A DNA stretch of 64,000 nucleotides from Splendidivirga corallicola (lineage in GTDB: Bacteria > Bacteroidota > Bacteroidia > Cytophagales > Cyclobacteriaceae). The notes beneath the pieces are model-generated. The model did not search any database. It was not told the origin of the DNA and was given only the letters and a program-made list of their open reading frames with translations. This document shows positions 41,614-50,439 of this stretch, piece after piece. The stretch's first letter is position 1; each line of letters starts with the position of its first letter. The position numbers and the translations under genes are program-made. The stretch spans positions 558,001-622,000 of the forward strand of contig JAUJEA010000004.1 in the NCBI GenBank assembly GCA_030442035.1. Reading direction: 5' to 3'.

Positions 41614-44240
41614 AGCTCAAGGATCAACAAATTGAATTTATAGAAAGAGATCTCAGAGCCAGAGGTGTGAGCTATGAACCCTTGCTGGAAGATGTACTGG
41701 ATCATATTTGTAGTGAAGTGGAAATGAAGATAAACAATGGCGCCCGTTTTATGGATGCTTATCAGGCTGTTGTTATGAAGTTCGAAAAACGGGGATTTGT
41801 ACAATTAAACCAAGAAACTACCAACATCTTAAATCCCACAACCATGCTCAAGAATTATTGGCTCATTGCCCTAAGAAGTCTCATGAGAAGCAAATGGTAC
41901 AATGCCATGAAAATATCAGGGCTTGCCATAGGTATCACTTGTTTCTTACTTACCTGGCTATACTTTCAATTTGAATTTAGTTATGATCAATTTCACAACA
42001 ATGCTGATCACATTTATCGGTTAGGCAGGGTAGGAAAAACAAACAAAGTGGGCGTGACCGCTTTTCCATTGGTTCCTGCTTTGAAACAGGAATATCCTGA
42101 TTATCTTTTTACCAGATTTTTTAAGGACAGGTCCAAAACACTTTTTAAGAATGGCGATAAGACCTTTATGGAAGAAAATATGATTTGGGCAGACAAAGAT
42201 TTTTTAAAAGTTTTTACTTTCAGAGACTTTACAGGCAATGAGGAAACAGCGCTAAGAGAACCTTTTTCAGTAATACTAACACAATCGGCAGCTCAGAAGT
42301 ATTTTGATGACACACCGGAGCCTGGTACTGTAATAGAATTGAGGTGGAATGGTGCTTATTATCCGCTTAAGATCACCGGAATCATTCCCGAATGGCCCGA
42401 TAACATGCATATTGATTTTGATATCATTATTTCTTTTGAAACAGGTATGCAGGTATTTCCGGGAGGCATTACCGATAGCTGGACCATGAATTATTGCTAT
42501 AGCTATGTAAAACTTCCGGTCAACACCTTGGCATCAGATTTCGAAAGTACTTTTGAAGATTTTGTGAATAAATATGTGCAACATGATCATTCAGCTTACC
42601 AATCTTATTTGGGATTCATGCAACCGGTAAGGGATATTCATCTGGATCAGGATGTTATTGCCAACTATACAAAAACAACAAACCCTAATTATCCCAAAAT
42701 TGCATTGGCCATTGGATTACTGGTATTGATTATTACAGTAGCGAATTATGTTACACTTACTTTAGCACAATTCCAGGATAAAGCCAAGGAAATAGGTATC
42801 AGAGGAGTTATAGGAGCAACCAAAAAACAGCTTTTATTCCAATTTGGACTAGAAGCTTGTATCTCAGTTGTGATTTCCGTTGCCTTGGCTGTGGTTCTAT
42901 TGCACTATACTTTGGATCCGTTTAACGTTTTCCTGAATACACATCTGACTCTGGATGAGCTATGGTTTAGCCAGATAATCTATTTGTTACCCCTCTTCAT
43001 TTTCTTGATTACTTTCATTGTCACTACGTTTCCATCCATGATTTTCTGGGGCCGTAATATGGTGGACATTATCGACTTTAAGCATCAAAAAAGAGGAACA
43101 ACCTTGCGCCGAATATTGATGGTATTCCAGTTTTTCATAGCTTCCTGTCTATTGATAAGCTCAATCGTGACATACGACCAGATGAATTATATTCGAGATA
43201 AAGCATTGGGTTATGAGAAAGATCAAATATTGCTGATCCCAAGAGGAAGATTGATTCGCTATGATACGCAGCCATTTAAAACGGCTGCTTTGGCTTCCCC
43301 CGGGGTAAAATCTGTGTCACTTTCGATGTACAAACCGACCGACTACGTTGGTAATATGATCGATGTACAAACTGCCTCAGGTGAACCTTCAAAGATAGCC
43401 ACGGCCGCTGTTGATCATGATTTCTTTACTACCTATGAAGTGCCATTCATTGCAGGAAGGGATTTTTCCGATGAAATAGCCACAGATCAAAAGCAAGCTT
43501 ATATTGTCAATGAATCCGCTTTGACATTGTTAAACATTGATGAGCCAATAGGCCATCGGCTTGCGGTGGAATTCAAAACGGGAGATCCCGGACAACCGGT
43601 GGAAAATAGAGAAGGAGAGATCATTGGTGTGGTGAAAGATGTGCATTTTGAATCATTACATCATAACATCAAACCTATGATGTTTATCATCAAACCCTAT
43701 TGGTATTTTTATATTTCGTGCAAGTTAGATGCTCAGCGTACGACTGAAGCAATAAACCATCTTGAACAATCCTGGGAAAAACTGTTCCCCGACGAGCCAT
43801 TTGAATATAGCTTTTTGGATGACCAATTTGCTCTGACCTATCAGACCGAACAGCGATTAGGACAGGGCTTGATGATCATTACCATTTTAGCCATTTTTAT
43901 GGCTGCATTGGGCCTTTTCGGTTATGCTCAATTTATTATGAGGCAAAGGATCAAAGAGATCAGCGTTCGTAAGGTACTTGGTGCCAGGGTATGGAACATT
44001 ACAATGCTACTATCTAAGGAATTTCTGATCTCCATTTTCATAGCCAGTGTTGCATCATTTCCGCTAACCTATTATCTGGCAGAAAAATGGCTGGAAGACT
44101 TTGCTTATAAAACCTCACTTTCCTGGGTGATTTTTTCAATAGCGTTATTGATCTTATTGCTCGTAACAAGCTTAACTATTTGTCAGCAAATCGTGCGGAT
44201 AGTTATGATCCAGCCGAGCAAGACACTCAGATACGAATGA
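41610..44240 (+). CDS. MacB/FtsX-type ABC transporter permease with prefix domain
   Basis: An 876-residue permease. Residues 1 to about 70 are a soluble prefix (KDQQIEFIERDLRARGVSYEPLLEDVLDHICSEVEMKINNGARFMDAYQAVVMKFEKRGFVQL), related in layout to the HAAS-like prefix of the 18661 permease but distinct in sequence. The core starts at MLKNYWLIALRSLMRSKWYNAMKIS, with two MacB/FtsX halves; the first junction is less conserved (YVTLTLAQFQDKAKEIGIRGVIGATK) than in the other copies, and the second reads MRQRIKEISVRKVLGARVWN. It is translationally coupled to PadR and lacks a nearby ATPase gene. The divergent junction sequence suggests a separate subfamily from the tandem pair. Confidence 0.87.
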   Translation: MKLKDQQIEFIERDLRARGVSYEPLLEDVLDHICSEVEMKINNGARFMDAYQAVVMKFEKRGFVQLNQETTNILNPTTMLKNYWLIALRSLMRSKWYNAMKISGLAIGITCFLLTWLYFQFEFSYDQFHNNADHIYRLGRVGKTNKVGVTAFPLVPALKQEYPDYLFTRFFKDRSKTLFKNGDKTFMEENMIWADKDFLKVFTFRDFTGNEETALREPFSVILTQSAAQKYFDDTPEPGTVIELRWNGAYYPLKITGIIPEWPDNMHIDFDIIISFETGMQVFPGGITDSWTMNYCYSYVKLPVNTLASDFESTFEDFVNKYVQHDHSAYQSYLGFMQPVRDIHLDQDVIANYTKTTNPNYPKIALAIGLLVLIITVANYVTLTLAQFQDKAKEIGIRGVIGATKKQLLFQFGLEACISVVISVALAVVLLHYTLDPFNVFLNTHLTLDELWFSQIIYLLPLFIFLITFIVTTFPSMIFWGRNMVDIIDFKHQKRGTTLRRILMVFQFFIASCLLISSIVTYDQMNYIRDKALGYEKDQILLIPRGRLIRYDTQPFKTAALASPGVKSVSLSMYKPTDYVGNMIDVQTASGEPSKIATAAVDHDFFTTYEVPFIAGRDFSDEIATDQKQAYIVNESALTLLNIDEPIGHRLAVEFKTGDPGQPVENREGEIIGVVKDVHFESLHHNIKPMMFIIKPYWYFYISCKLDAQRTTEAINHLEQSWEKLFPDEPFEYSFLDDQFALTYQTEQRLGQGLMIITILAIFMAALGLFGYAQFIMRQRIKEISVRKVLGARVWNITMLLSKEFLISIFIASVASFPLTYYLAEKWLEDFAYKTSLSWVIFSIALLILLLVTSLTICQQIVRIVMIQPSKTLRYE

Positions 44241-44299
44241 GTGTATACTAGTTAAACTTGGAGGATCAATTTAGGTTGCTCCAGGAACCATTATCCAAA

Positions 44300-45199
44300 T
44301 CATACTTTGCAGATACCCGCAATATTGCATCTCAAATGGTAGACAAAATTTTCAATATACTGGGGGGTATCGGGTTTATTTAAGGTTACGGCATACCAGG
44401 TTCTGAACAAGCCTTTCCTGGTGACCGGAACTACTGCTAATCGTTTATCGGCCAAATAGGGTTCAATGATCCATTTGGCAATCACCCTAATACCCATTCC
44501 GGCCTTGACCATTTCTATGGCTGCCTCAGTAATTTGTATAGGAATGACTTTTTTCGGGGTAATGTTATTTGGTATGAGCACCTGATTAAATAGGGTGACA
44601 CCCTCCAGTGGGAGTGAATGGATAATCACATTTTCCTCTTCGAAATCCACTGGGTTCACATATTTTCTCTTTGCCCATGGATGATTGGCTGGAACCAATG
44701 CCATCATTTCGTCAGTGAAGAGTTCAATGGACTTTAGATTGGGATCATCAATATTCTCAGAAGCAATGGCCAGATCTATGGTGCCATTTAATACCTGTTT
44801 TACGGTATCGGTATTTGGCTCGGGAAATATTTCAATTTCTACATTTGGAAATTCCTTGTTAAACTCGATCATCAATGAAGGAAGCCAATGATAACAGGTA
44901 TAACACTGTGTTGAGACTCTCAATGTGCCTTTATTTCCACTGGCATACTTTTTTACGGATAGCTTGGCATTATCTAATTCATCCAAAATACGCTCGGCAG
45001 AATCAAGTACAATTTTTCCAGCCCCAGTCAAAATCAGTTTTTTATTAACCCTGTGAAATAGGGAAGCACCTAATTGATTCTCAATTTCTTTCAATTGATG
45101 ACTTAGTGCCGACTGAGATAGAAAAAGTGTATCCATGGCTTTTGTCAGGCTTCCTTTCTCAGCAACTTCTTTAACCAATCTTAAATGACGTATCTCCAT
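44300..45199 (-). CDS. LysR-family regulator, MetR-like
   Basis: A 299-residue LysR-type regulator. The N-terminal helix-turn-helix is canonical: IRHLRLVKEVAEKGSLTKAMDTLFLSQSALSHQLKEIENQLGASLFHRVNKKLILTGAG. The effector domain begins with GTLRVSTQCYTCYHWLPSLMIEF; the Cys-containing S-x-x-CYTCYHWL block is like that of MetR, which senses homocysteine in methionine control. The rest (IDLAIASE, TDEMMALVPANHPWA, EAAIEMVKAGMGIRVIAKWIIEP) is standard. It is divergent from a small ORF and an EamA-type exporter gene, which is the usual arrangement for a LysR protein and its target. A 7-bp inverted repeat lies in the divergent region. Confidence 0.9.
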   Translation of the reverse strand: MEIRHLRLVKEVAEKGSLTKAMDTLFLSQSALSHQLKEIENQLGASLFHRVNKKLILTGAGKIVLDSAERILDELDNAKLSVKKYASGNKGTLRVSTQCYTCYHWLPSLMIEFNKEFPNVEIEIFPEPNTDTVKQVLNGTIDLAIASENIDDPNLKSIELFTDEMMALVPANHPWAKRKYVNPVDFEEENVIIHSLPLEGVTLFNQVLIPNNITPKKVIPIQITEAAIEMVKAGMGIRVIAKWIIEPYLADKRLAVVPVTRKGLFRTWYAVTLNKPDTPQYIENFVYHLRCNIAGICKV

Positions 45200-45258
45200 A
45201 ACGATCTAGTATTAATATTTTTCATGAAAATAAGAAAATAAATTCATCAAATTAATAG

Positions 45259-45281
45259 AACGGTAAAAAAATGATACCGTT
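45259..45281. promoter_or_regulatory. Inverted repeat in lysR/eamA divergent region
   Basis: AACGGTA (45259-45265) and TACCGTT (45275-45281) are perfect 7-bp arms 9 nt apart. Location between a LysR gene and its divergent neighbours, and the size of the dyad, fit a LysR-type binding site. Confidence 0.5.
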
Positions 45282-45308
45282 ACATGGTTTAAAGAAAATA
45301 CCAAAACT

Positions 45309-45476
45309 ATGAAAACGACGATCATTGAAAATGCACCTCAAAGAACTCATAACAAAAGTAGAAGAAACAATAACATACAGATTAAAAAGAATCGTCAGCA
45401 AGAGACCTTTGATCTGATCAAATACCTGAAAAAGAAATACGGTCATTACATCGGATTATCCTCAATAACAAAATAA
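45309..45476 (+). CDS. Possible 55-residue basic small protein
   Basis: The frame starts at ATG 45309 and stops at TAA 45474-45476, 13 bp before the EamA gene. It reads MKTTIIENAPQRTHNKSRRN, continues with a Lys/Arg/Asn/Gln-rich part and ends with FDLIKYLKKKYGHYIGLSSITK. There is no signal peptide or membrane helix. The short spacing, the same strand and the position under the divergent LysR site make it a candidate first gene of the exporter operon. It could also be a leader peptide or a chance frame in AT-rich DNA. Confidence 0.4.
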   Translation: MKTTIIENAPQRTHNKSRRNNNIQIKKNRQQETFDLIKYLKKKYGHYIGLSSITK

Positions 45477-45489
45477 TTAGTCGAACTTT

Positions 45490-46410
45490 ATGAAAGCTAA
45501 AAACTTACTTCTCTTGCTGTTGTTGGCCTCCTTATGGGGGCCTTCATTTCTTTTGATTAAAGTAGCGGTTATAGAAATTCCTCCTTTTACGCTCGCTGCT
45601 TTAAGAATTGCTATCGCTGCCGTTTTGATCAATATTTATTTATTGATAAAAGGTGAAAAGTTCATTCGGTCATTTAAGTTTTGGAAGGATGTGACCATTG
45701 TGGGTTTTTTTGCCAATGCATTGCCCTTTGTGCTGATAAATTGGGGTGAACAATATATTGATAGTGCTTTGGCATCCATTCTCAACGCTTTGACACCCCT
45801 GAGTACAATACTCCTGGCAGGAGCCATGATCAAAGATGAGCGGATCAATTTCGAGAAAATGTTTGGTGTATTTCTAGGCCTTTTAGGATTAATAATTCTA
45901 ACTTCTCCTAACCTGTCTTTGGAAATGGTGACCACAACTCAAGGTATTGTTGCAGTGAGTGTGGCAGCGGTAAGCTATGGTATGGGGGTGGTTTACGCAC
46001 GTCTACATTTGAAAGGCACCAAACCCTTGCATGCGCCTGCTTCACAGCTGTTGGTTACAGCATTATACATGATCCCCTTTTCAATATTCATGGACGGACC
46101 TTATCAGTTGTCAGGCCTGTCCGGTGGAGCGATTGCTTCGCTATTGATTTTGGCTATTTTCGGAACTGTCATAGCTTATATGTTGTATTACCGCATCCTG
46201 GAAAGTGCAAGTGCTTCCTATCTTTCGCTTGTCACCTATATATTGCCCATTTTTGGTGTCTTCCTGGGTGTTGTATTTTTGAACGAATCAATGTATCCTG
46301 AAGCAATCGTAGGTGCCATTGTAATTTTGCTTGGTGTGATGATCGTTAATGGGACTGTGAAGATAAAATGGATCAAAACGGCTAATACCAACCAAATGAA
46401 AAAGTGTTAA
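45490..46410 (+). CDS. EamA-family (DMT) transporter
   Basis: A 306-residue inner-membrane protein with ten predicted helices in two EamA halves. The first half has LLLLLLLASLWGPSFLLIKVAVIEIPPFTLAALRIAIAAVLINIYLLIKGEKF and the ASILNALTPLSTILLAGAMIKDERI segment at the half boundary. The second half has VSVAAVSYGMGVVYARLHLKG, YMLYYRILESASASYLSLVTYILPIFGVFLGVVFLNE. Such proteins export amino acids or metabolites, or import nucleotide or amino-acid compounds. The divergent MetR-like regulator suggests control by a sulfur amino acid or a related metabolite (inference). Confidence 0.88.
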   Translation: MKAKNLLLLLLLASLWGPSFLLIKVAVIEIPPFTLAALRIAIAAVLINIYLLIKGEKFIRSFKFWKDVTIVGFFANALPFVLINWGEQYIDSALASILNALTPLSTILLAGAMIKDERINFEKMFGVFLGLLGLIILTSPNLSLEMVTTTQGIVAVSVAAVSYGMGVVYARLHLKGTKPLHAPASQLLVTALYMIPFSIFMDGPYQLSGLSGGAIASLLILAIFGTVIAYMLYYRILESASASYLSLVTYILPIFGVFLGVVFLNESMYPEAIVGAIVILLGVMIVNGTVKIKWIKTANTNQMKKC

Positions 46411-46561
46411 AACGAACTAAATTATCTTCCTGAGAAGATTTGTGCTCTGATTGTTGATGGATCACAATATGTTGTTATAAAAATTGAAGAAAATATTTCC
46501 TAAGGTATGCAACCCAAAACAAAAACCAGACATCTAGACTGTAGTTATCAATAATCGAACT

Positions 46562-47326
46562 ATGAAAAACATCAATACCTTAGTAACCAAACTGATCCTT
46601 TTAACGCTGTTTATAACACAGTTTTCCGATTTTAGCTATGGACAAAGGACCAGCAGAGAGCTAAAATCATTTGACAAAATAATTGTGAGCCCTTTGATCG
46701 AACTTGTGCTCATCAAGGGTGATAAAGAGAGCATAAGCCTGGAAAGCTGGAATGTTGAGGAAGACAGGATAAATGCCCGTGTAAAGGGAAAAACATTAAG
46801 AATATACCTCGATAAGGCAAAGGTTAATGTTAAGTACAAAAAAGGAAGCACACCCGAGAGATGGCGTTGGCAAAGGATGTATAAAGGGGGAGGGGTAAAA
46901 GCTTATGTTACTTATAAAACTTTAAAACATTTGCAGGTAAGGGGAGATGAACAAGTAGTATGTAATGATCCTTTGATCAATAAGAAATTCAGGATCAAAG
47001 TATATGGCGAGGCAGACGTAACACTGGCATCTGTTGAGGCAGATTATATGAAAACCTCACTTTATGGTGAGAATTTGCTGGAAATAAAATCAGGTAACGC
47101 CCATCAACAGGTTTATAAGGTCTATGGGTCAAATGTCATTAATACCAAGAAATTAAATAGCAGGTGGACCAAGGCCAGTGTGTTTGGTGAAAGCGAGCTG
47201 GCAGTTAATGTGTCAGATGTTTTGAGAATAAGCGCGATCGGCGAAACCGAAATATATTACAAAGGAAGCCCTGAGATACAAAAAGGAATGATCATTGGGA
47301 ATACACATTTTAGAAGAATAAGGTAA
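46562..47326 (+). CDS. DUF2807 (GIN-domain) exported protein
   Basis: A 254-residue protein with a signal peptide (about 1-27, cut near SYGQ). The mature part is a repetitive beta-rich fold of the DUF2807/putative auto-transporter adhesin head GIN type: ELKSFDKIIVSPLIELVLIKGDKESISLES, AYVTYKTLKHLQVRGDEQVVCNDPL, then short repeats of the form (V/K)-x-x-(S/T)-x-(F/Y)-G-(E/S)-x-x-(L/V) such as KVYGEADVTLASVEAD, SLYGENLLEIKSGN, KVYGSNVINTKKLN and SVFGESELAVNVS. The fold is known as a right-handed beta helix. It is probably periplasmic or surface-bound, role unknown. It stands alone with a bidirectional terminator behind it. Confidence 0.8.
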   Translation: MKNINTLVTKLILLTLFITQFSDFSYGQRTSRELKSFDKIIVSPLIELVLIKGDKESISLESWNVEEDRINARVKGKTLRIYLDKAKVNVKYKKGSTPERWRWQRMYKGGGVKAYVTYKTLKHLQVRGDEQVVCNDPLINKKFRIKVYGEADVTLASVEADYMKTSLYGENLLEIKSGNAHQQVYKVYGSNVINTKKLNSRWTKASVFGESELAVNVSDVLRISAIGETEIYYKGSPEIQKGMIIGNTHFRRIR

Positions 47327-47359
47327 TAAACATCTTCAGTTCAGTCAATTCAATATGAT

Positions 47360-47390
47360 ATGGAAGCGAGTGTAATACTTGCTTCCATTT
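47360..47390. terminator. Bidirectional terminator between convergent genes
   Basis: ATGGAAGCGAG pairs with CTTGCTTCCAT (11 bp, one G-T pair, 7-nt loop), followed by TTTCTTCC on the plus strand. It lies between the convergent DUF2807 gene and the helicase-associated-repeat gene. Confidence 0.6.
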
Positions 47391-47429
47391 CTTCCATATT
47401 CACCTGTGGCTATGAAGTTTTGAAAACTC

Positions 47430-49133
47430 CTAAGTTAGATTCATTGCAGGTACAAGTTCAGCTTCGTCAAACGACTCTCTTTTTTTACCCCATTCAAATT
47501 TGATGGCTTCAAGTAGCTTTATTCTTTCAGTGGGTAAATTATATCTTTCCGACCTCATTCTGGCAGCCCATTTCCCCAACTTATAGTTTTCCTGCCAATA
47601 GACCGGTACTTTCGTATGTCCAAAGCGTTTCTTAAACTCAAGAAGTAAGTTGTACATTTCTTCCCAGGGAACGATATTTCTTTCTCTTATTTCCCAATCA
47701 AATTGAATTTTATCCAACAACGCAATTTTTTCAATTTCCAGGTTGTCTTTGGTAACTTTTAGGCTATTCACCCAGGGCGCCAATTGAGGGTTCTCCTCCC
47801 ACATCCAGGGTACTTTGGTATGCCCGTATTTTGCTTTGAACTTCACAAGCTCTTCATACATCTTCATCCAGTAGGACTCGTGTAAATTCCAGGCAAAATT
47901 GATATTCTCAAGCTTCTTAATACGATCTTCGGCTAACTTTCCTTCGTGATATAAGCTTCTCTGAAGGCAGGTCCAACGTTGCAAGGAAGGATCTTTTTCC
48001 ACGGAAACCTGAAGTGATCCATGCTCGTTAAAATAAGCTATGAGATTCTTATAATTTTCCTCCCATTTAGCATCATAAAACCTTTGCAAAAATTTATTGG
48101 TTTCAAAGCGCCACACAAACCCCAGGTCCTCCAATCTCTTTTTTCTTGATTTGCTAATCTTAGCAGTTTCTTCTAATCTTCTTTGTGTGGCTACCCAGTT
48201 GCCCAAAGATTTGTTTTCTTTCCAATTGACAGGTACGAAGCAGTGGCCGTAGCGATTTTTGAATGCGGCCAGCAGTTGGAATTTCTCTTCCCAGATCTGA
48301 TCATTTATTTCCTTAAAATTCCAGACAAAACCTATCTCATTGAGTTTTTGTTTCCTTTCCTTTCCTAGTTTACCCTTTACCTTGGCAATTCTTTGTCGGT
48401 CAATCCAACCTCCGAGTACTTTGTTTGTAAGCGGTATCCTGCAGTGGCCAAATTCATTTTTATATTCTTGAAGCAGCTCGAAATGTTCTTCCCATTGCCT
48501 GTTATACAAATCCTTAAAGCTCCATACGAAACCAATTTTATTAAGTAGTTCCTTTCTTTCTTCAGTTAGTTTACCTATTCCAAATCTTCTTCGCTGGACG
48601 CAAACCCAGTTGCTAAGTTTTAGATCCTCTTCCCACTTTTGTGGCACCTGACAATGCCCGTGCTTCTTTTTGAACATTACCAAACGCCTGTACATTTCCT
48701 GCCATCTCCAATCTCTGGATGACTTATGCTCCCATTCAACACCTAGCGCATCAAGTAACTTTATACGTTCCCTGACCAGGTAATCCCGGTCTCTTATTTG
48801 CCGGATCAACCAATCCAGGAGATCGGCGTATTTCGGACTGTTTGTTGGAAGGTATACATGTCCATGTTCATTCCGGAAGTTTTGTAATTCCTTATATCTT
48901 TTATCCCATATTTGCGGATCATCAAAGAAATCAAAACCTATCTTCAATAGCTCTGCTCTTAGATCATGGGGTAGATGTTGTCTTGTCCGTCTTTGGATAG
49001 TTACCCAATGAGCCAGCTCAGCGTCTCTTTTTGAAGAAGCGGACACATTACAATGTCCATATTTTTTTTCGTAAGCCTGGAGCTTTTTAAAATTAGCGTT
49101 CCAATTTTTTAAAACGTTCTGGTCGAATAGCAT
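47430..49133 (-). CDS. Protein of eight helicase-associated (HA) repeats, no helicase
   Basis: A 567-residue soluble protein made almost wholly of eight tandem helicase-associated domains (Pfam HA type), each about 65-72 residues. Each repeat follows the pattern W-(E)x-Y/F-xxL-xx(F/Y)-K-xx(Y/F/H)GH-(C/T)-xVP-xx-W/N-xx-(N)-xxL-xxW-(V/I)-xxQR, then L-(x)ER-xxxL-xx-(I/L)-xFxW. Examples are MYRRLVMFKKKHGHCQVP (third repeat), LLAAFKNRYGHCFVPVNW (fifth) and LLLEFKKRFGHTKVP (eighth). The repeats are three-helix units thought to bind nucleic acid; they are usually found next to SNF2 or DEAD helicase domains. Here there is no helicase motif and no partner helicase nearby. A DNA- or RNA-binding role is likely but unproven. 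Confidence 0.85.
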   Translation of the reverse strand: MLFDQNVLKNWNANFKKLQAYEKKYGHCNVSASSKRDAELAHWVTIQRRTRQHLPHDLRAELLKIGFDFFDDPQIWDKRYKELQNFRNEHGHVYLPTNSPKYADLLDWLIRQIRDRDYLVRERIKLLDALGVEWEHKSSRDWRWQEMYRRLVMFKKKHGHCQVPQKWEEDLKLSNWVCVQRRRFGIGKLTEERKELLNKIGFVWSFKDLYNRQWEEHFELLQEYKNEFGHCRIPLTNKVLGGWIDRQRIAKVKGKLGKERKQKLNEIGFVWNFKEINDQIWEEKFQLLAAFKNRYGHCFVPVNWKENKSLGNWVATQRRLEETAKISKSRKKRLEDLGFVWRFETNKFLQRFYDAKWEENYKNLIAYFNEHGSLQVSVEKDPSLQRWTCLQRSLYHEGKLAEDRIKKLENINFAWNLHESYWMKMYEELVKFKAKYGHTKVPWMWEENPQLAPWVNSLKVTKDNLEIEKIALLDKIQFDWEIRERNIVPWEEMYNLLLEFKKRFGHTKVPVYWQENYKLGKWAARMRSERYNLPTERIKLLEAIKFEWGKKRESFDEAELVPAMNLT

Positions 49134-49473
49134 TTTTCTTTCTTACTATTTTCAATTTAAAATCACAATTCAAAATTCTAAAATTTAAAATTTTGTATCA
49201 GGCTTTATTAATTAAAAAGGTACTCAGGAGGGATTCATGTTGTTGTTAAATTATCCTTAATCGGTATTTGATATACTCGAAAAGACACCAACAATTATAT
49301 CCAATTATTCTGACTTTTTAAGGATTCCCACTAACAAATTATTAGAATTATGAATATATAACGTATGATTAACGATTAATAATCAAGAATTAATTCAGAT
49401 GAATTGGATTTAATAAAAAAAAATTGCAAAAAGTAACCCAATTTGCCATAAAAGAGGGTATGGACTTGCCTAT
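49134..49473. other. AT-rich intergenic region
   Basis: A 340-bp AT-rich gap between the HA-repeat gene and PorP/SprF, both on the minus strand. It has simple A/T symmetry such as CAAAATT and AATTTTG (7-bp arms, 49171-49195), similar in style to the intergenic repeats after the C-S lyase. The promoter for the HA-repeat gene should lie here. No gene or clear terminator was seen. Confidence 0.45.
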
Positions 49474-50424
49474 TTATTTTAATTGGAAATAAGATGGGCA
49501 TTCGGCCGGTTTGTGAATTCCTTCCAGTCTGATTCTGTAATTCAAAGTAAATTCATGCGATCCGTTGGAGAAATTGTTAATATCAGATTGCGTCCAATCG
49601 TAACCATAGCCAAAATATAAATTCTCTAAAACTCTCAAATTAATGTAAGTAATGATCCCTTCAATATTCCTGTAGGTACTTCCTATACCTATTATATCAT
49701 AAAAAATAACATTAGCTGTAAGGTCAAAACTCAAAGGGGCACCTTCCTGTGCCCTTATCAGGACAGAAGGTTTGAACATAATTGTTTGAGTTCTGTTCAT
49801 GGGCAATAACAATCCTCCGGTCAAATAATAGTTTCTGGTTTCTTTGATCTCTTCAATGATATCTGCGGTATTATCCAGGATCTTGTTGTTGAGCAAGTAG
49901 GGAATTGAAAATCCGGCAAAGAACTTTTCATTGTAATAGTACACACCTGTTCCAAAGTTAGGGCTGAATTTCGTTACTCTGCCAATAAAATACGGATCCC
50001 CGTTATCGCTTAATGTCAATTGATTAAAATCAGATGTGCGATGATTAAAACCGGCTTGAAGTCCCATAGACAATGTTCCGGTGGGGAATTTTATTTTGTA
50101 AGCATAACTTCCAAAGAAACTAAATTCCTTGTGGATTCCCACCTGGTCATTGCCAACCAGTAGCCCTAGGCCAACTTTGTTTTGGGCAAGCCCGACATGT
50201 GTGCTTAGCGTTTGTGTTTTGGGAGCACCTTCAAAGTTTATCCATTGATCTCTGTGTGTAATGGTGGTGCTCATTTGCACATGACTTCCTGCATAAGCTG
50301 GATTCAATATGAGTCCATCGAATATATATTGTGAAAATATAGCTCTTTGCTGAGCCTGAGTTTCCATCAGGCTCATGGAACATATGATCACAAGAATTAC
50401 TCTAAATATTAATCGTTTTGGCAT
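49474..50424 (-). CDS. PorP/SprF-family type IX secretion membrane protein
   Basis: A 316-residue outer-membrane protein. Residues 1-24 are a signal peptide (ending TQAQ). The mature start QQRAIFSQYIFDGLILNPAYAGSHVQMSTTITHRDQWINFEGAPKTQTLSTH is the PorP/SprF hallmark. The rest is beta-barrel strands (GLGLLVGNDQVG, FSFFGSYAYKI, LSMGLQAGFNHRTSDF, NFGTGVYYYNEKFFAGFSIPYLL), with the final strand near HEFTLNYRIRLE. In flavobacteria SprF is required to secrete the gliding adhesin SprB and PorP belongs to the porphyromonad secretion machinery; many genomes pair a SprF copy with each type B adhesin. It begins 15 bp after the giant adhesin gene on the same strand, so it is most likely its dedicated partner. 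Confidence 0.9.
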   Translation of the reverse strand: MPKRLIFRVILVIICSMSLMETQAQQRAIFSQYIFDGLILNPAYAGSHVQMSTTITHRDQWINFEGAPKTQTLSTHVGLAQNKVGLGLLVGNDQVGIHKEFSFFGSYAYKIKFPTGTLSMGLQAGFNHRTSDFNQLTLSDNGDPYFIGRVTKFSPNFGTGVYYYNEKFFAGFSIPYLLNNKILDNTADIIEEIKETRNYYLTGGLLLPMNRTQTIMFKPSVLIRAQEGAPLSFDLTANVIFYDIIGIGSTYRNIEGIITYINLRVLENLYFGYGYDWTQSDINNFSNGSHEFTLNYRIRLEGIHKPAECPSYFQLK

Positions 50425-50439
50425 GGTTTAAATACTGTT

